This document shows, piece by piece, positions 26,641 through 35,864 of a stretch of 39,833 nucleotides of DNA. Numbering within the stretch: the first letter of the stretch is position 1; the number at the start of each line of letters is the position of its first letter. The notes beneath the pieces are model-generated. The model had not been told where the DNA came from, did not search any database, and was given only the letters and a program-made list of their open reading frames with translations. Position numbers and translations under genes: made by a program. The DNA is from Blastococcus atacamensis (lineage in GTDB: Bacteria; Actinomycetota; Actinomycetes; Mycobacteriales; Geodermatophilaceae), in NCBI RefSeq assembly GCF_002938425.1, contig NZ_POQU01000026.1, positions 1 to 39,833 on the forward strand, given 5' to 3'.

Positions 26641-29600
26641 CAGTTCTCCTCCTGCAACGTTGCGGCGCGCCGTTCCCTGACCGCTCGCGCGAAGCGGCTG
26701 GCCAGCTTGAGGTGCTCCGGCTGCGACACCGGCGGGAACACCGCGTCCGGATGCGCCACGACGATCGCCATCAGCCGGGCCCGCGAGAGCGCCACGTTGA
26801 TCCGGTTGATCTCGTAGAGGAACGGCACGTCGCCCGGCTTCTCCGCCGGCCTTCCCTGCGCGAACACCACCACGTGGCCCTCGCGCCCCTGGAACTTGTC
26901 CACCGTCCCCACCCGGTCACTACCGCCCAGCGCCGCCCGGATCCGATTCACGTGCGCGTTGTGCGGCGCCACCACCAGCACGTCATCGGCCTTCAGACGC
27001 TCCGCCAGCCCGTCCACGGTCACCGACGCCCGCCGCACCAGCTCCCCCACGAGCTCGGTCACCAGTGCCGCCTGCTGCTCCTCCGTCGCCTGGGTGGGCA
27101 GCCACACCACCCCGGGCGTCAGCGGGATCCGGTGGCCACCGACCACGACGTCCGGCCCCGAGATCGACCGCGCCGACGCAGTCTCGTGCGCCTGCAGCGC
27201 CCCGTCGTACGCCAGCGCCCCCACCACCTCGCACACCGCCGGGTGCATCCGCCGCGAGACGTCGAGGAACACCCCCGCCTCCGCCGGCAGCACCGCACTC
27301 CCCCGCGCCAGGTGCTCCAGCAGCGACACCCGCACGGCCTCGCTGTGACTCGCCTGGATCGGCGACGCCAGCTGCTGCGGATCCCCCAACGCCACCACCC
27401 GCTGCGACGCCTGCGCCACCGCAACCGCGTCGGCCAGCGACAGCTGCCCGGCCTCGTCCACCACCAGCAGATGCAGCGCGCCGGCCGTATCCGGTCGCGC
27501 CCAGCCGAACTTGGTCGCGCCCACGACCGCCGGCCGACCGGCCGCGCGGTGGTCGTCCAGCCACGGCCGCAACTTCCCACCGCCACCGGAGACGACTGCG
27601 ACTCCCGCGCCGGTGACCTCGTCCGGCTTTCCGACGTGCCCGACCGCCACATCCAGACCCTGCGAAGCAGCGAGGGACGCCACGCCCTCCAGCAGGTGGT
27701 CGATCACCTTGTGCGAGTTGGCCACCACCCCGATCGAGGCGGACGACCCGTCAGCCCCCACCCGAGCCACCTCGTCGAGCACCAGCCGCGCCGCCAGCCA
27801 CGTCTTCCCGGTGCCGGGCGGGCCCTGCACCGGGAGCACCCCGGCCGTCAGATCCTCCAGCAGCCGGCGCGCCCGGTCGGCCGCCTCCTCGCCCGCCCGC
27901 ACGGCCATGGCCGGGGCCGGCAGCGGAGCGGCACGGTCGAGCAACCGCAGCCCGGTCGACGCCGGAAGCGGCGGCTCGGCCACCAGCGCTGCCTCGCCCA
28001 GCCGCATCAGCGACTCCCAGACCGTCTCCGGCCCGTTGAACGGCGTCGCGACCAGCGGCCCCAGCTCGGCCGGCACCTGCTGCTTCTTGAAGGAGAACCA
28101 GCCCGTCGTCGGGTCGTGGTCGATCAGCGTCGCCTTCAGCGGCGGACGGTCCTGCCCAGCCGGCACGACCTCGACGACGTCCGCACCGGCGCGCAGCTTC
28201 CAGGCGCCCGGTGCGGCGCGGTACTCGCGCACCAGCGCCTCGTTCTTCCGCTGTGTCTTCGGCGGGTGCACCAACTCCAGCGCCACGTCGAGTAGGCACG
28301 ATTCGTGCTCGGTGCCGCGCCGGATCCGCGTCTCCTCGACCGGCGCACCGTTGAGCTCCACCCACTCACGAGCGATCTCCGGCTCCCCGGCTGCGCCGTC
28401 GTGCTCCGCCGCCCACGCCTGCAGCCGCAGGTGGTCCTGGTAGGCGACGACGAACTCGCGCCGGTGCCACTCGAGCATCTCGGAAAGCATCTCCGCCCCC
28501 GGAGCCGAGAGCCCCGACGCCAACGGACCCGCACCAGCGGCCACCAGCAGTCGCGACTGCAGCTCCTCGGTGCGGGCAGCGCGCAGCAGGACGGCGTCCG
28601 GCGGCGTGTAGTCGTCGCCCGGCTCGTCCAGCAGGTCGGCGTCGTCCAGTTCGTCGGTCAGCGAGCGCAGCCACAGGTGCACCGCGCGCGTCGCCTTCAC
28701 GTCGTGCTGGTTGTAGGCCCGGATGCCCTCCAGCAGCGCCGCCCGGGCGTCGTCGTCCGACGACGTCAGGTACGCCTCGTAGGCCTTGATGCTGTCGTCG
28801 GCCTTGCCGACGGCGGCCGCCTCGGCCGTGCGGTCGTACCCGGCGAGCTTCTCGACGATCTTCAGCGACGTGCTGCCGTCCTGGGTGCGCAGCCCCGCCT
28901 CGACCCGGCGGTAGAGGTCGTCGAACCGGGTGGTGACGAAGTGCTCCACCTCGGCGACCAGCCGGTCACGCTCGTCCGGAAAAGGCCAGGCGGCGGCGAT
29001 CCGCTCCATCGAGGTGACCTCGTAGGAGTTGTAGTGGTAGACCCGCCAGTTGCCGCCGAGCTCCTCGCGGCGACGCAGCTCGCTCAGGAACCAGAGGAAC
29101 GCCGCCCGCTCGCCCTCGGCGTCGTGCGCCCACTGGGAGAAGTACGCGCCGTCGACGTCGCAGTACGCCCAGAGGTAGTCCAGCGTCGGGATCGCGGCGT
29201 ACGGGTCGCCCTCGAGGTCGAAGTAGATATCGAGCGGGTCCGGCGCCGGCGTCCCGGCGATGCCGGTCCGTCGAGGCTGGGGTCGCACCAGCGCGAACGC
29301 CTCCCATCCCGCCTGCGCCGCCGCCTGGGCGCGCAGCCGCTCGAAGGTGACCGGGCCGATGTCGGCCGGCCGGTCGTCGTCGGACGCCGAAGCCAGCGCC
29401 TGCACTGTCGCGATCCCCTGCTCCATCAGCAGCGTCCGCTGCCAGCGGGACAGCCGGTGCACGTGCCGCAGGTCGTCCGGGCCCCACTCCTCCTCGCAGC
29501 GCTCCGCCCACCGGCAGAGGCCGCACGCGTCGACCGGGCCGGCCACCGTCTCGACCGGGTTCCGGTGGAAGGCGAGGAACCGCTCGCGCAGCTCCGCCAG

Positions 29601-30209
29601 GTACGGAACGGCGTCCTCGTAGGCCCAGGTGAACTCCTCGCCGGTGCCCAGCCACACGACCAGCCGCGGCGGCGGGCAGCCCTGCAGCTGCTCGAGCATC
29701 GACCCGTAGTGCGCCATCTGCACCAGCGCGTTCGCCGAGGGCTTGCGGGCGAGCTTCGTGTCGCGCACCTCGTAGGCCCAGTCGCCGAAGCGGCTCGGCA
29801 CGCCGTCCACCCGCACCAGGAAGTCGGCGTAGCCGAACCACGGCTCGTCGAACAGCGCCGCTTGGTAGACGACGTCGGCACCGTCGTGAAGCGCCTGCTC
29901 CGTGGCGCGGGCAGCCTCCACCAGACCGTTCGGACCAGACGGCCGCGGGATCTCCACGACGTCGAGACCCTCGGCGACGAGCTTGTCGCGCATGGCCCGC
30001 TCGTGCTCGTCCCCGCGGTCGTTCGCCGGCTCCGGGAAGTCCGCGCCCGACGCGATCGCCTCGTCGCGTGCCCGCTTCCGCGCCGCCAGCCACTCGGCCA
30101 GCGAGGCGTCGCTCAGCGCCAGCGCGTCCAGCCGGGAGGCGTGTGCACAGCCGTGCCAGGTGAGCAGGTCCGTCGCCGAGTAGCGCATCCCGCCATCGGC
30201 CTGGTTCAT
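26640..30209 (-). CDS. TM0106-type RecB-like nuclease / RNase H-like / SF1 helicase fusion
   Basis: This 1189-aa protein fuses three activities. The N-terminus (1-300) is a RecB-family PD-(D/E)XK nuclease with DWAYEVRDTKLARKP and a cysteine group, CGLCRWAERC, that could bind a metal or Fe-S cluster. The middle has an RNase H-like exonuclease motif, IYFDLEGDPY, at about 327-336. The C-terminus is an Upf1/Dna2-type SF1 helicase with QGPPGTGKT at about 795-803, LLVVDEAGQLSL, GDPQQLASP, TVDKFQGREG and NVALSRAR. Such proteins are thought to process DNA ends or R-loop-like substrates. The start is ATG 30209, preceded by GGAGG. It heads a two-gene operon with the PD-(D/E)XK-like gene. It may be housekeeping repair rather than defence. 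Confidence 0.9.
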   Translation of the reverse strand: MNQADGGMRYSATDLLTWHGCAHASRLDALALSDASLAEWLAARKRARDEAIASGADFPEPANDRGDEHERAMRDKLVAEGLDVVEIPRPSGPNGLVEAARATEQALHDGADVVYQAALFDEPWFGYADFLVRVDGVPSRFGDWAYEVRDTKLARKPSANALVQMAHYGSMLEQLQGCPPPRLVVWLGTGEEFTWAYEDAVPYLAELRERFLAFHRNPVETVAGPVDACGLCRWAERCEEEWGPDDLRHVHRLSRWQRTLLMEQGIATVQALASASDDDRPADIGPVTFERLRAQAAAQAGWEAFALVRPQPRRTGIAGTPAPDPLDIYFDLEGDPYAAIPTLDYLWAYCDVDGAYFSQWAHDAEGERAAFLWFLSELRRREELGGNWRVYHYNSYEVTSMERIAAAWPFPDERDRLVAEVEHFVTTRFDDLYRRVEAGLRTQDGSTSLKIVEKLAGYDRTAEAAAVGKADDSIKAYEAYLTSSDDDARAALLEGIRAYNQHDVKATRAVHLWLRSLTDELDDADLLDEPGDDYTPPDAVLLRAARTEELQSRLLVAAGAGPLASGLSAPGAEMLSEMLEWHRREFVVAYQDHLRLQAWAAEHDGAAGEPEIAREWVELNGAPVEETRIRRGTEHESCLLDVALELVHPPKTQRKNEALVREYRAAPGAWKLRAGADVVEVVPAGQDRPPLKATLIDHDPTTGWFSFKKQQVPAELGPLVATPFNGPETVWESLMRLGEAALVAEPPLPASTGLRLLDRAAPLPAPAMAVRAGEEAADRARRLLEDLTAGVLPVQGPPGTGKTWLAARLVLDEVARVGADGSSASIGVVANSHKVIDHLLEGVASLAASQGLDVAVGHVGKPDEVTGAGVAVVSGGGGKLRPWLDDHRAAGRPAVVGATKFGWARPDTAGALHLLVVDEAGQLSLADAVAVAQASQRVVALGDPQQLASPIQASHSEAVRVSLLEHLARGSAVLPAEAGVFLDVSRRMHPAVCEVVGALAYDGALQAHETASARSISGPDVVVGGHRIPLTPGVVWLPTQATEEQQAALVTELVGELVRRASVTVDGLAERLKADDVLVVAPHNAHVNRIRAALGGSDRVGTVDKFQGREGHVVVFAQGRPAEKPGDVPFLYEINRINVALSRARLMAIVVAHPDAVFPPVSQPEHLKLASRFARAVRERRAATLQEEN

Positions 30210-30324
30210 GCCGGCTGCCTCCGTCGTCGTTGGTTCCGGAGGCCCGCGTGCTGCCTCGACGGGGATGAGAGCGGACGGTACTGACAGGTTCCGCGGTTCG
30301 TCACCAGAAAGGGGGAACGAGCGG

Positions 30325-31188
30325 CTACCGCACCTCGGTGGAGACCGGCTCGAGGAAGAAGAGCTCCTGGGTGCTGTTGTAGTCGCCGACCCGAGCGACG
30401 ACGCGCAGGTTGTCGCCGATGCCGATGGTGTCCGGGACCGTTCCGGTCAGGTGCAGGTCGCTGGTGATGTTGACGTCGCGGAACTGGAAGTTCGGTCCGG
30501 CCGAGGAGGCCTCGGAGTAGTCGCCAGCGCCGATCAGGATGTCGTACCGCGTCGCGTAGGTGCCGTGGTTGTTCATCGTGGCGATGTTTCCGTCGAACTC
30601 GATGGTCCGGCCTCGATACTCGGCGGCGAATTGCCCCACCGCGGGCAGGCTCGGGTCGGTGATCGCCAGCAGAGCGGCCAGGTCCTCGTTGTTCTCCACG
30701 GTCAGGACCTCGTCGGCGACCGGCGCCTTGGGGGCTGCCGAGCTGGTCGCTGCCGGCTCCTGCGTCGCGGGAGACGCCGCACTCGGCTCGGCGCTGGTCT
30801 CGGTGGAGGAGGCGGCCGGCTCAGCGTCGCCACCGCCACCGCGTGTCCCATCGATGACCCCGCCGGCGACCGCGAGCACGACCAGCACGCCGGCGACCGC
30901 GAGCAGACTCCGCTGCGCCGTCGGCGAGAGCCGACGGAGGGCCGCCAGGACGGAGGCGCCGAACGTCGCGGGCTTGACGCGGCGGAAGACCAGCTCCGTC
31001 CGCAGCAGTCCCTGGTCCCGGCGGTCGAGCTCCCAGCCGTCCTTCTCCCACTTCGCGACGGTCCTCGCCTCGGTGCCGCGTACTGCCTGCACGGACGTGA
31101 ACTCGTACTGCGCGTCGTCGACCACGGCGGGGACCGTAAGCACGTCGAACCATCCACCGGCGGTGCCGCTCGGCCGACGTAGTGCCAC
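30325..31188 (-). CDS. Membrane-anchored DUF4839 protein
   Basis: This protein is about 287 aa if started at GTG 31188. Residues 15-73 form a small domain ending in VAKWEKDGWELD and LVFRRVKP. A single transmembrane helix (about 94-114, LLAVAGVLVVLAVAGGV) follows, then a Ser/Ala/Thr-rich linker (115-158). The C-terminal DUF4839 domain (about 160-287) has ENNEDLAALL, YRGRTIEFDGNIA and YDILIGAGDYSE; it is predicted to be outside the membrane. The reaction or ligand is unknown. The start is uncertain because GGAGG lies only 2 nt from this GTG and other GTG codons exist upstream. The open frame continues far upstream, but there it is the antisense shadow of the next gene. Confidence 0.75.
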   Translation of the reverse strand: MALRRPSGTAGGWFDVLTVPAVVDDAQYEFTSVQAVRGTEARTVAKWEKDGWELDRRDQGLLRTELVFRRVKPATFGASVLAALRRLSPTAQRSLLAVAGVLVVLAVAGGVIDGTRGGGGDAEPAASSTETSAEPSAASPATQEPAATSSAAPKAPVADEVLTVENNEDLAALLAITDPSLPAVGQFAAEYRGRTIEFDGNIATMNNHGTYATRYDILIGAGDYSEASSAGPNFQFRDVNITSDLHLTGTVPDTIGIGDNLRVVARVGDYNSTQELFFLEPVSTEVR

Positions 31189-31278
31189 ATCCTCCCCGGA
31201 GGCAACGGCAGGAGCAGCAACCGCTGCGCTCCCCACGGGTGTCACGGCCCGCCCGACGCCGCCTACGCTCTGCCGGTC

Positions 31279-32415
31279 ATGGCGAAGAGTAGGAAGAAGC
31301 GCCCCCCGCGACGGCGCACGAGTGGGCCTGCCAGGTCCCCAGAGCAGGAGCTCCTGGACGCGCTGCGCGCGGCGCTCGACAGCCCGACGCCCGGTCCGCT
31401 GCTCGCCACCGCGGCGCTGCTGCTCAGCACCACCATCGGCGAGGAGGCACCACCCGTCGCCGTGCTGGTCCAGAGCCTGTCCGAGTTCGACCTGCCCGAG
31501 ACGTCGGCCGCCCTGCTCGCGATCGCCACCCTCGCCGGCGACGCCGACCTCCGCCGGCGGGTGCTCCGTGAGATCGCCGACCGCGGTCAGGTGCTCCCCC
31601 GCTGGCTCGCCGAGCTGCACCGCACCGAGCCGGTCGGCCGCGCCGTCGAGATCACCACCGTGTACCGGGACGCCGACCAACTGGTGGTGGGCGCCACCAC
31701 CCCGGGCGGCTTCCCGCTCACCGCCGTCGTCCTCGTCGACAACGAGCTGGGCGCCTTCGCCGCGGAGGGGTACGTCGTGGAGTCCCCGCTGGAGGAGGTC
31801 GTCCCCCTGCTGCTCGAGGACGCCGGCCCGGACACCCGGGTGCGCGATCTCCCGCCCGCCGACGCCCGTGCCCGGATCGAGGACGCCCTCCGCGAGCTGG
31901 ATCTGGGGCCTGGCACCGGCGGCTACGAGGACTGGACCGAACGACGTCCGCTGGTCGAGTGGCTCGTGTCCCTGCTGCCACCCGGCGGAGAGGCGTCCGG
32001 GCTCGGAGAGCTGTCCGACGACGAGCTCGAGGAGATCACCGAGCGCTTCCTCGCCAGCCCCTTCGGGCCGGCCTGGTCGGACGCCCGGCTCCGGGCGCTC
32101 GTCGACGACGTCCTGACGTCGGCCAGCGGCAACGGCGCGGGCGATCCGCTGGTGTGGAGCCCGCACAACGTCCACCGGCTGCTGAACCCCGAGCTCTGGT
32201 TCCTGGACCGCACGACGCCGCACCTCGAGCGGGCACCGGAGCTGCTCCGCGACCTGGTCCGCTTCGGGCACGCCGAACGCGGCCTCCGCCCGGAGCTCAC
32301 AGCGACGGCACTGGCCGCGATCGATGCCGCCACGGACGCATTTCTCGCCGCGCTTCGGGAATCGGACGGAAATGACCCGGATGTTCCGGACGCGGCACCC
32401 CGCATCTCCCCCTGA
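31279..32415 (+). CDS. Conserved hypothetical protein, 378 aa
   Basis: I do not recognise a named family. The protein starts at ATG 31279 with a basic tail (MAKSRKKRPPRRR), which may contact nucleic acid or be disordered. It continues as a mostly helical, acidic soluble protein with many Leu, Glu and Asp residues. There is no signal peptide, membrane helix or catalytic motif. The third-codon G/C bias is very strong, which supports a real gene. It is divergent from the DUF4839 gene; the 90-bp gap should hold both promoters. A short hairpin overlaps its stop. Confidence 0.75.
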   Translation: MAKSRKKRPPRRRTSGPARSPEQELLDALRAALDSPTPGPLLATAALLLSTTIGEEAPPVAVLVQSLSEFDLPETSAALLAIATLAGDADLRRRVLREIADRGQVLPRWLAELHRTEPVGRAVEITTVYRDADQLVVGATTPGGFPLTAVVLVDNELGAFAAEGYVVESPLEEVVPLLLEDAGPDTRVRDLPPADARARIEDALRELDLGPGTGGYEDWTERRPLVEWLVSLLPPGGEASGLGELSDDELEEITERFLASPFGPAWSDARLRALVDDVLTSASGNGAGDPLVWSPHNVHRLLNPELWFLDRTTPHLERAPELLRDLVRFGHAERGLRPELTATALAAIDAATDAFLAALRESDGNDPDVPDAAPRISP

Positions 32416-32424
32416 GGGGGGAGA
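32405..32424 (+). terminator. Stem-loop spanning the stop of the 378-aa gene
   Basis: TCTCCCCC (32405-32412) and GGGGGAGA (32417-32424) form a perfect 8-bp stem with a TGAG loop that contains the stop codon. There is no U-tract. It could terminate or attenuate transcription before the GGDEF-EAL gene, which starts 41 nt later, or it could be chance in GC-rich DNA. Confidence 0.35.
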
Positions 32425-32464
32425 CCCGGTTCACAGCGGGACACAAACGGACGATCCGGTCCCT

Positions 32465-34219
32465 ATGAAGTGGTCCGGCGTTCCCGAGGTCGCCACGCAG
32501 CGGGTGATGACCCAGGCGCTCGCCACCCAGTACGTCTTCGGCGGCGGCTCAGCCCTGCTCGCCGCCCTGGGCGCCGACGGCCCGTGGTGGGACCGAGCGG
32601 CGCTGGGTGCACTCGCGCTGACCGCGCTGGCCGCCGGCGCGGTCACCTTCCGCTGGGGAGCGCGGTGGCCGCGGCCCGCCTTCCACGGAGCGGTGCTGCT
32701 GGGAACCGTGCTCATCGGAGCCGGCGTGGTGCAGAGCCCGGACGCGGCGACGGCCGTGTCGGTCGGGGCCCTCACCACCTTCCTCGCCATGGCCGCCTGC
32801 TTCTTCTTCAGCCTGCCGCTCGCCGTCGTCCACCTGACCCTGGCCCTGGGCGGGCTCACCGCCGGGCTGCTGGTGCGCGGCGACGTCTCACTGCTCACCG
32901 CCCTGTCGATCGACGCGATGATCGTCGGGCTGAGCGTGGTCACCCGCGGGCTCGTGCTGCGCGCGTCCAGCGCCAGTCGAGACCCGCTCACGGGGCTTGC
33001 GAACCGGCGCGGCTTCGACCACGCGCTGCACGAGGGAATGCGGGCGGTCTCGCGCACCGGCGAGCCGATGTCGGCCGCGCTCCTGGACCTCGACCACTTC
33101 AAGGCCATCAACGACTCCCAGGGCCACGACGCCGGTGACCGGGTGCTGCGCCAGGTGGCCAAGGTGTGGCGCAAGGACCTGCCCGCGACGGCCGTGCTCG
33201 CCCGGCACGGCGGCGACGAGTTCGCCCTGCTGCTGCCCGGCATGGCCGGTCCGGCCGCACTCGACCTGGTGCGCCGGATCCGCGACCAGTATCCCGATGT
33301 CGGCATGTCCTGCGGGGTCGCCGAGCACCAGCCCGGCGAGAGCGCCGCGCAGCTGATGCGCCGCGCCGACCTGGCCCTCTACACCGCCAAGGCGACCGGC
33401 CGCGGGCGGTGCGAGCTCGACGGCGGTGCTGCCTCCACGCTGGCCACCGACCTCGCCGCGGCCCTCGACGCCGGCTCCATCACCGTGCACTTCCAGCCGA
33501 TCCTCGACATGCGCGCCGACCGGGTCGTCGGCGTCGAGGCGCTGGCCCGCTGGACGCACCCCGAGCGGGGCCCGGTGTCGCCGGTGGAGTTCATCGCCGT
33601 CGCCGAGCAGTCCGGCCTGATGCCGCGGCTGGGCGAGCACGTGTTCCGGACCGCCTGCGCCGAGCTCGCCGCCCTGCACGCCGCGACGGGACGTCGGCTG
33701 CGCGTCGGCATCAACGTGTCCGGCCGCCAGCTGGCCGACCCCACCTTCCCCGAGCGGGTCCGTGCCGTCCTCGCCGAGACCGGCTGGCCGGCCGCCGAGA
33801 CCGTCATCGAGGTGACCGAGAGCCTGGTGGAGGCGGAGTCCTCCACCGCGGTGGCCGCGCTGCACGAGCTGCGCGCGCTGGGCCTCGGCGTCGCCATCGA
33901 CGACTTCGGCACCGGCTACTCCTCGCTCAGCCGGCTGGACACCCTGCCCGCCGTCATCCTCAAGCTCGACTCGTCGTTCATCGCCACCATCACCAGCTCG
34001 ACGCGCCGCGCCACGATGCTGCGCAGCATCGTCGGGATGGCCGACGTGCTCGGGTTGGACGTCGTCGCCGAAGGAGTGGAGACCCCGGAGCAGGACGCCC
34101 TCCTCCGGACGATCGGCTGCAGCTTCGGTCAGGGCTGGCTGTACGGCCGACCGGCACCGCTGCCCGACGTCGTCGAGCTCCTCGACCGCTCCGACCGCAT
34201 CGCGGCGTCGTCCCGCTGA
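32465..34219 (+). CDS. Membrane GGDEF-EAL cyclic-di-GMP protein
   Basis: This 584-aa protein has an N-terminal hydrophobic region (about 1-165) with several membrane helices, a GGDEF domain with HGGDEF at 248-253, and an EAL domain with EAL at 358-360. The GGDEF domain would make cyclic di-GMP and the EAL domain would degrade it. Both signature motifs are intact, so the net direction cannot be read from sequence. I do not see an RxxD inhibitory site at the usual distance before GGDEF. The EAL part also shows NVSGRQL and DDFGTGYSSLS. I chose ATG 32465 because the in-frame codons from 32324 overlap the upstream gene. The membrane part is a likely sensor, without a recognised ligand-binding domain. 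Confidence 0.92.
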   Translation: MKWSGVPEVATQRVMTQALATQYVFGGGSALLAALGADGPWWDRAALGALALTALAAGAVTFRWGARWPRPAFHGAVLLGTVLIGAGVVQSPDAATAVSVGALTTFLAMAACFFFSLPLAVVHLTLALGGLTAGLLVRGDVSLLTALSIDAMIVGLSVVTRGLVLRASSASRDPLTGLANRRGFDHALHEGMRAVSRTGEPMSAALLDLDHFKAINDSQGHDAGDRVLRQVAKVWRKDLPATAVLARHGGDEFALLLPGMAGPAALDLVRRIRDQYPDVGMSCGVAEHQPGESAAQLMRRADLALYTAKATGRGRCELDGGAASTLATDLAAALDAGSITVHFQPILDMRADRVVGVEALARWTHPERGPVSPVEFIAVAEQSGLMPRLGEHVFRTACAELAALHAATGRRLRVGINVSGRQLADPTFPERVRAVLAETGWPAAETVIEVTESLVEAESSTAVAALHELRALGLGVAIDDFGTGYSSLSRLDTLPAVILKLDSSFIATITSSTRRATMLRSIVGMADVLGLDVVAEGVETPEQDALLRTIGCSFGQGWLYGRPAPLPDVVELLDRSDRIAASSR

Positions 34220-34335
34220 CCCACCCGGCCGCGGCGGTACGCTGGCCGCCGTTCCTGAACGTTCCGTGTAACTACCTGCTGTCGGCCCGGCCGGCGGATC
34301 AAGGCGGCACGCCCGATCCGCAGACGCACGAGGTC

Positions 34336-35565
34336 ATGACGCAGTCCCCCGTTCTCCGGCACGCCGGACTCTCCTACTTCCCGCTCGCGTTCATCGCGCG
34401 GCTGCCGTTCGCGATGATGGTGGTCGGCGTGCTGACGCTCGTCGTCGCCGAACGCGGCTCGGTGACCCTCGGCGGCCTCAACTCCGCCGCCGCCGGCCTC
34501 GGCACCGCCCTCGCCGGCCCGCTGCTCGGCGCCGCCGTCGACCGGTGGGGCCAGCGCCGGGTGCTCGTCCCGGTCGGCCTGCTCAACGCCACCCTGCTGG
34601 CCGCCTTCGTCGTCGTCGTCTCCAGCTCCGCGGCCGACGTCGTCGTCCTCGCGCTGTCGGTCCTCATCGGCGCCAGCGCACCGCAGGTCGCACCGCTCTC
34701 CCGCACCCGCCTGGTCGCTCTCATCAATCGCTGGGTGGACCCCGACCACCGCGAGAAGACCCTCTCCGGAACCATGGCCTACGAGTCCGCGGCCGACGAG
34801 ACGGTGTTCATCGTCGGCCCGTTCCTCGTCGGCCTGCTCGCCAGCGCGATCGCCCCGTGGGTGGCCATCGCCGGCGCCTCCGCGCTCACCTTCGTCTTCG
34901 TCACCGCGTTCGCCCTCCACTACACCGGCCAGGTCGACCCGGGCACCGACGCCACACCGGTCGAACCGGCCGCCGTCCGCGAGCTGCTCCGCTTCCCGCT
35001 GATGACCGTCGTCGTCGGCACGCTCGGCGTCGGATTCTTCTTCGGCGCCACGCTGACGAGCCTCACCGGCTTCCTCGCCGCCGACGGCGACGGCGACCAG
35101 GCCGGTCTGCTGTACGGCGTCATGGGCATCGGCTCGGCCGCGCTCGCCCTGGGTTCGGCCGTCCTGCCGACCCGATTCACCCTCCGGGCCCGCTGGCTGA
35201 CCTTCGGCTCGCTGCTGCTCGCCGCCGCGATCGCCTTCGCCTGCGCCCGGAGCGTGACCGGCCTGGTGATCGCGCTCGCGATCCTCGGGCTGGGAATCGG
35301 CCCGACGCTGGTCACCCTCTACAGCCTCGCCGCGCAGCTGAGCCCCACCGGCCGCTCGGCGACCACCATGACGATGCTCGGCTCCGCGGTCGTCGTCGGC
35401 CAGGCCGTCACCTCGGCCGTCACCGGCCTCGTCGTCGACCGCCTGGGCGCCAGCACCGCGCTCGCCGCCCCTGCCGTCTGCGCGAGCATCGTGGTCGCCG
35501 CCGCCGTCGCCCACATCCTCTCGGCCCGGCGCCGGACCGAGGAGCGGGAGCTCGTCCCCGCCTGA
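34336..35565 (+). CDS. Major facilitator superfamily transporter
   Basis: This 409-aa protein is hydrophobic throughout, with about twelve predicted transmembrane helices. It has the MFS motif A signature between helices 2 and 3 (GAAVDRWGQRR). It has a long central cytoplasmic loop around residues 200-225 (VDPGTDATPVEP). It would export or import a small solute by proton coupling; the substrate cannot be inferred. I chose ATG 34336; the frame is open further upstream only as a shadow of the GGDEF-EAL gene. It stands 116 nt behind that gene, with no evidence of a functional link. Confidence 0.9.
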   Translation: MTQSPVLRHAGLSYFPLAFIARLPFAMMVVGVLTLVVAERGSVTLGGLNSAAAGLGTALAGPLLGAAVDRWGQRRVLVPVGLLNATLLAAFVVVVSSSAADVVVLALSVLIGASAPQVAPLSRTRLVALINRWVDPDHREKTLSGTMAYESAADETVFIVGPFLVGLLASAIAPWVAIAGASALTFVFVTAFALHYTGQVDPGTDATPVEPAAVRELLRFPLMTVVVGTLGVGFFFGATLTSLTGFLAADGDGDQAGLLYGVMGIGSAALALGSAVLPTRFTLRARWLTFGSLLLAAAIAFACARSVTGLVIALAILGLGIGPTLVTLYSLAAQLSPTGRSATTMTMLGSAVVVGQAVTSAVTGLVVDRLGASTALAAPAVCASIVVAAAVAHILSARRRTEERELVPA

Positions 35566-35612
35566 GCTGAGCCGGCGAGCACGACCGGTACGTCCTGAGC
35601 CGACGACCCGGC

Positions 35613-35864
35613 GTGCTGCCGCGGTCGCGAACCTCCTGCGCCCGCGCCACCTGGCGCCGCATCGACCCAGCGCAGGTCAACAGCATGCTGAGCGACCGGC
35701 GGACCGGCACGAGCCGGCTCGACGCCGTCCGCACCGACTCACGGGTGAGGGAGGCCCGGCGCGAGCAGGCCAAGGCCCCCGCGCGCCCGACGGGCCCGGC
35801 CACCGAGATGGCCGGGCCCGTCGTTCACCGGCTCAGCAGAGGCCGTCGGCCCGGCGGCGGCTGA
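35613..35864 (+). CDS. Possible small ORF, doubtful
   Basis: A GTG-started frame of 83 codons follows the MFS gene. Its first 55 codons end almost entirely in G or C, as in real genes here, and read through DPAQVNSMLSDRRTG and RLDAVRTDSRVREARREQ. The last 25 codons run through a strong hairpin and overlap the end of the opposite-strand surface-protein gene, which argues against a normal gene. It may be a gene remnant or chance. The rest of 35566-35832 holds nothing else that I can identify. Confidence 0.2.
   Translation: MLPRSRTSCARATWRRIDPAQVNSMLSDRRTGTSRLDAVRTDSRVREARREQAKAPARPTGPATEMAGPVVHRLSRGRRPGGG
35789..35822 (-). terminator. Strong stem-loop, likely terminator of the surface-protein gene
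   Basis: GACGGGCCCGGCCA (35789-35802) and its exact complement (35809-35822) form a perfect 14-bp stem with a 6-nt CCGAGA loop. It lies 10 nt beyond the stop of the - strand surface-protein gene. It has no U-tract but is very stable, and it may also stop transcription coming from the MFS side. Confidence 0.6.

Noticed and set aside
26433-30284. Two long + strand frames (620 and 659 aa)
   Set aside because: Both are Arg/His/Pro-rich antisense shadows of the 1189-aa nuclease-helicase gene.
31189-32271. N-terminal extension of the - strand DUF4839 frame to 648 aa
   Set aside because: The added part is antisense to the 378-aa + strand gene and has no domain; the DUF4839 protein fits a start near 31188.
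33166-34335. 390-residue N-terminal extension of the MFS transporter frame
   Set aside because: It lies out of frame over the GGDEF-EAL gene and is Arg/Pro-rich; the hydrophobic transporter sequence begins just after ATG 34336.
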